Shown here piece by piece: positions 5,649 to 5,872 of a DNA stretch of 5,872 nt (its first letter is position 1; each line of letters begins with the position of its first letter). The position numbers and the translations under genes were made by a program. Source of the stretch: an uncultured Acidimicrobiaceae bacterium. Lineage in GTDB: Bacteria > Actinomycetota > Acidimicrobiia > Acidimicrobiales > Microtrichaceae. The notes under the pieces were generated by a model. The model was not told where the DNA came from. It worked only from the letters and a program-made list of their open reading frames with translations, and searched no databases. The stretch is from positions 1-5,872 of the forward strand of contig CALMLJ010000193.1 in NCBI GenBank assembly GCA_937868025.1, written 5' to 3'.

Positions 5649-5772
5649 CCCGGATGGGACCCACTCGCCACCGTCACTCCCCGGTGAAATCCGAAGAGCC
5701 GGATTGGTTGCGTAAGCGCTCACCGCCGACAAGAGGCCACCCGGACGCCCAACTGATCCTCCGACAAGACCA

Positions 5773-5795
5773 AGGCCGGGTCGGGGCCTCGGCCT
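5773..5795 (-). terminator. Possible terminator of the gene entering from the right edge
   Basis: AGGCCG (5773-5778) and CGGCCT (5790-5795) form a six-pair GC-rich stem with an 11-base loop. On the minus strand it lies 45 bases after the proposed stop at 5841 and is followed by the moderately T-rich TGGTCTTGT. The spacing suits an intrinsic terminator, but the T-tract is poor. Confidence 0.28.
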
Positions 5796-5840
5796 CGACG
5801 GCGACTGGCATCGGGCACCTAGATGATTGGTTCCAAGGGG

Positions 5841-5870
5841 TCAGTGGTCGTAGGCGGTGAGGCTGCGGGC
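5841..5870 (-). CDS. Possible C-terminal end of a gene cut by the window edge
   Basis: On the minus strand the frame from 5870 reads ARSLTAYDH and then TGA at 5843-5841. All nine codons end in C, as real genes of this GC-rich genome do, while the other two frames of the strand show no such bias. Only nine codons are visible, so no product can be named. A hairpin 45 bases downstream fits a gene end here. The call rests on codon bias alone and is tentative. Confidence 0.33.
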   Translation of the reverse strand, partial: ARSLTAYDH

Positions 5871-5872
5871 GG

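Larger units (their letters stand above)
5485..5840. other. Gene-free region with a long hairpin
   Basis: Open frames exist here (for example plus 5546-5860 and minus 5544-5732), but they lack the strong G/C third-position bias, start context and recognisable motifs of the neighbouring genes. No tRNA or CRISPR is seen. The region holds the long inverted repeat at 5567-5648, an 8-base palindrome CTCATGAG (5543-5550) and a smaller hairpin at 5773-5795. It may be a degraded insertion or an intergenic repeat element, but no transposase fragment was recognised. Confidence 0.5.

Noticed and set aside
5369..5732. Minus-strand frames read as a possible insertion-sequence remnant
   Set aside because: The stretch gave a vague impression of mobile-element flanking sequence, but no transposase motif, terminal inverted repeat pair or target duplication could be shown.
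5726..5769. Nine-base direct repeat CCGACAAGA (5726-5734 and 5761-5769), considered as an attachment site or CRISPR-like repeat
   Set aside because: Only two short copies exist, with no array, tRNA or integrase nearby; this can easily arise by chance.
5546..5860. Plus-strand frame of 104 residues in the right-hand gap
   Set aside because: Its third-position G/C bias is weak, it is Arg/Ser/Pro-rich without motifs, and it runs through the long hairpin.

Overview
The window is GC-rich, and its codons end mostly in G or C. It reads like the chromosome of a high-GC actinobacterium, possibly of the Acidimicrobiia type; that placement is inference from gene content and was not computed. Supporting signs are a DUF222-HNH (13E12-type) gene, a DUF664/DinB-fold protein of the mycothiol-transferase type, an iron-containing redox enzyme of the actinobacterial type, an actinobacterial-type SOS box, and probable leaderless starts.

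Layout: (1) 94-1702, plus strand: a hemerythrin-domain protein with a long Ala/Thr/Lys/Arg tail, followed one base later by a flavodoxin-like FMN protein; these form a probable two-gene operon. (2) 1736-2770, minus strand: a heme-oxygenase-like iron-containing redox enzyme, convergent with the operon. (3) 2874-3389, plus strand: a DUF664/DinB-fold protein, divergent from the redox enzyme across a 103-base gap. (4) 3460-4698, plus strand: a DUF222-HNH endonuclease whose start codon lies inside a perfect SOS box, followed by an overlapping 39-codon ORF (4695-4814). (5) 4846-5484, minus strand: a membrane-anchored protein of unknown function with four cysteines outside the anchor. (6) 5485-5840: no convincing gene, but a strong long inverted repeat. 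(7) 5841 to the right edge, minus strand: possibly the last codons of another gene.

The left half has a common theme of iron, oxygen and thiol/flavin redox chemistry (hemerythrin, flavodoxin-like protein, diiron oxidase-like enzyme, mycothiol-transferase-like protein). This is suggestive but does not prove a single pathway. The HNH unit looks like a separate DNA-damage-inducible module. The points most worth a second look are the SOS box placed on the start codon, the tightly coupled small ORF after the nuclease, the exact 11-residue repeat array of the hemerythrin tail, and the unexplained hairpin at 5567-5648.
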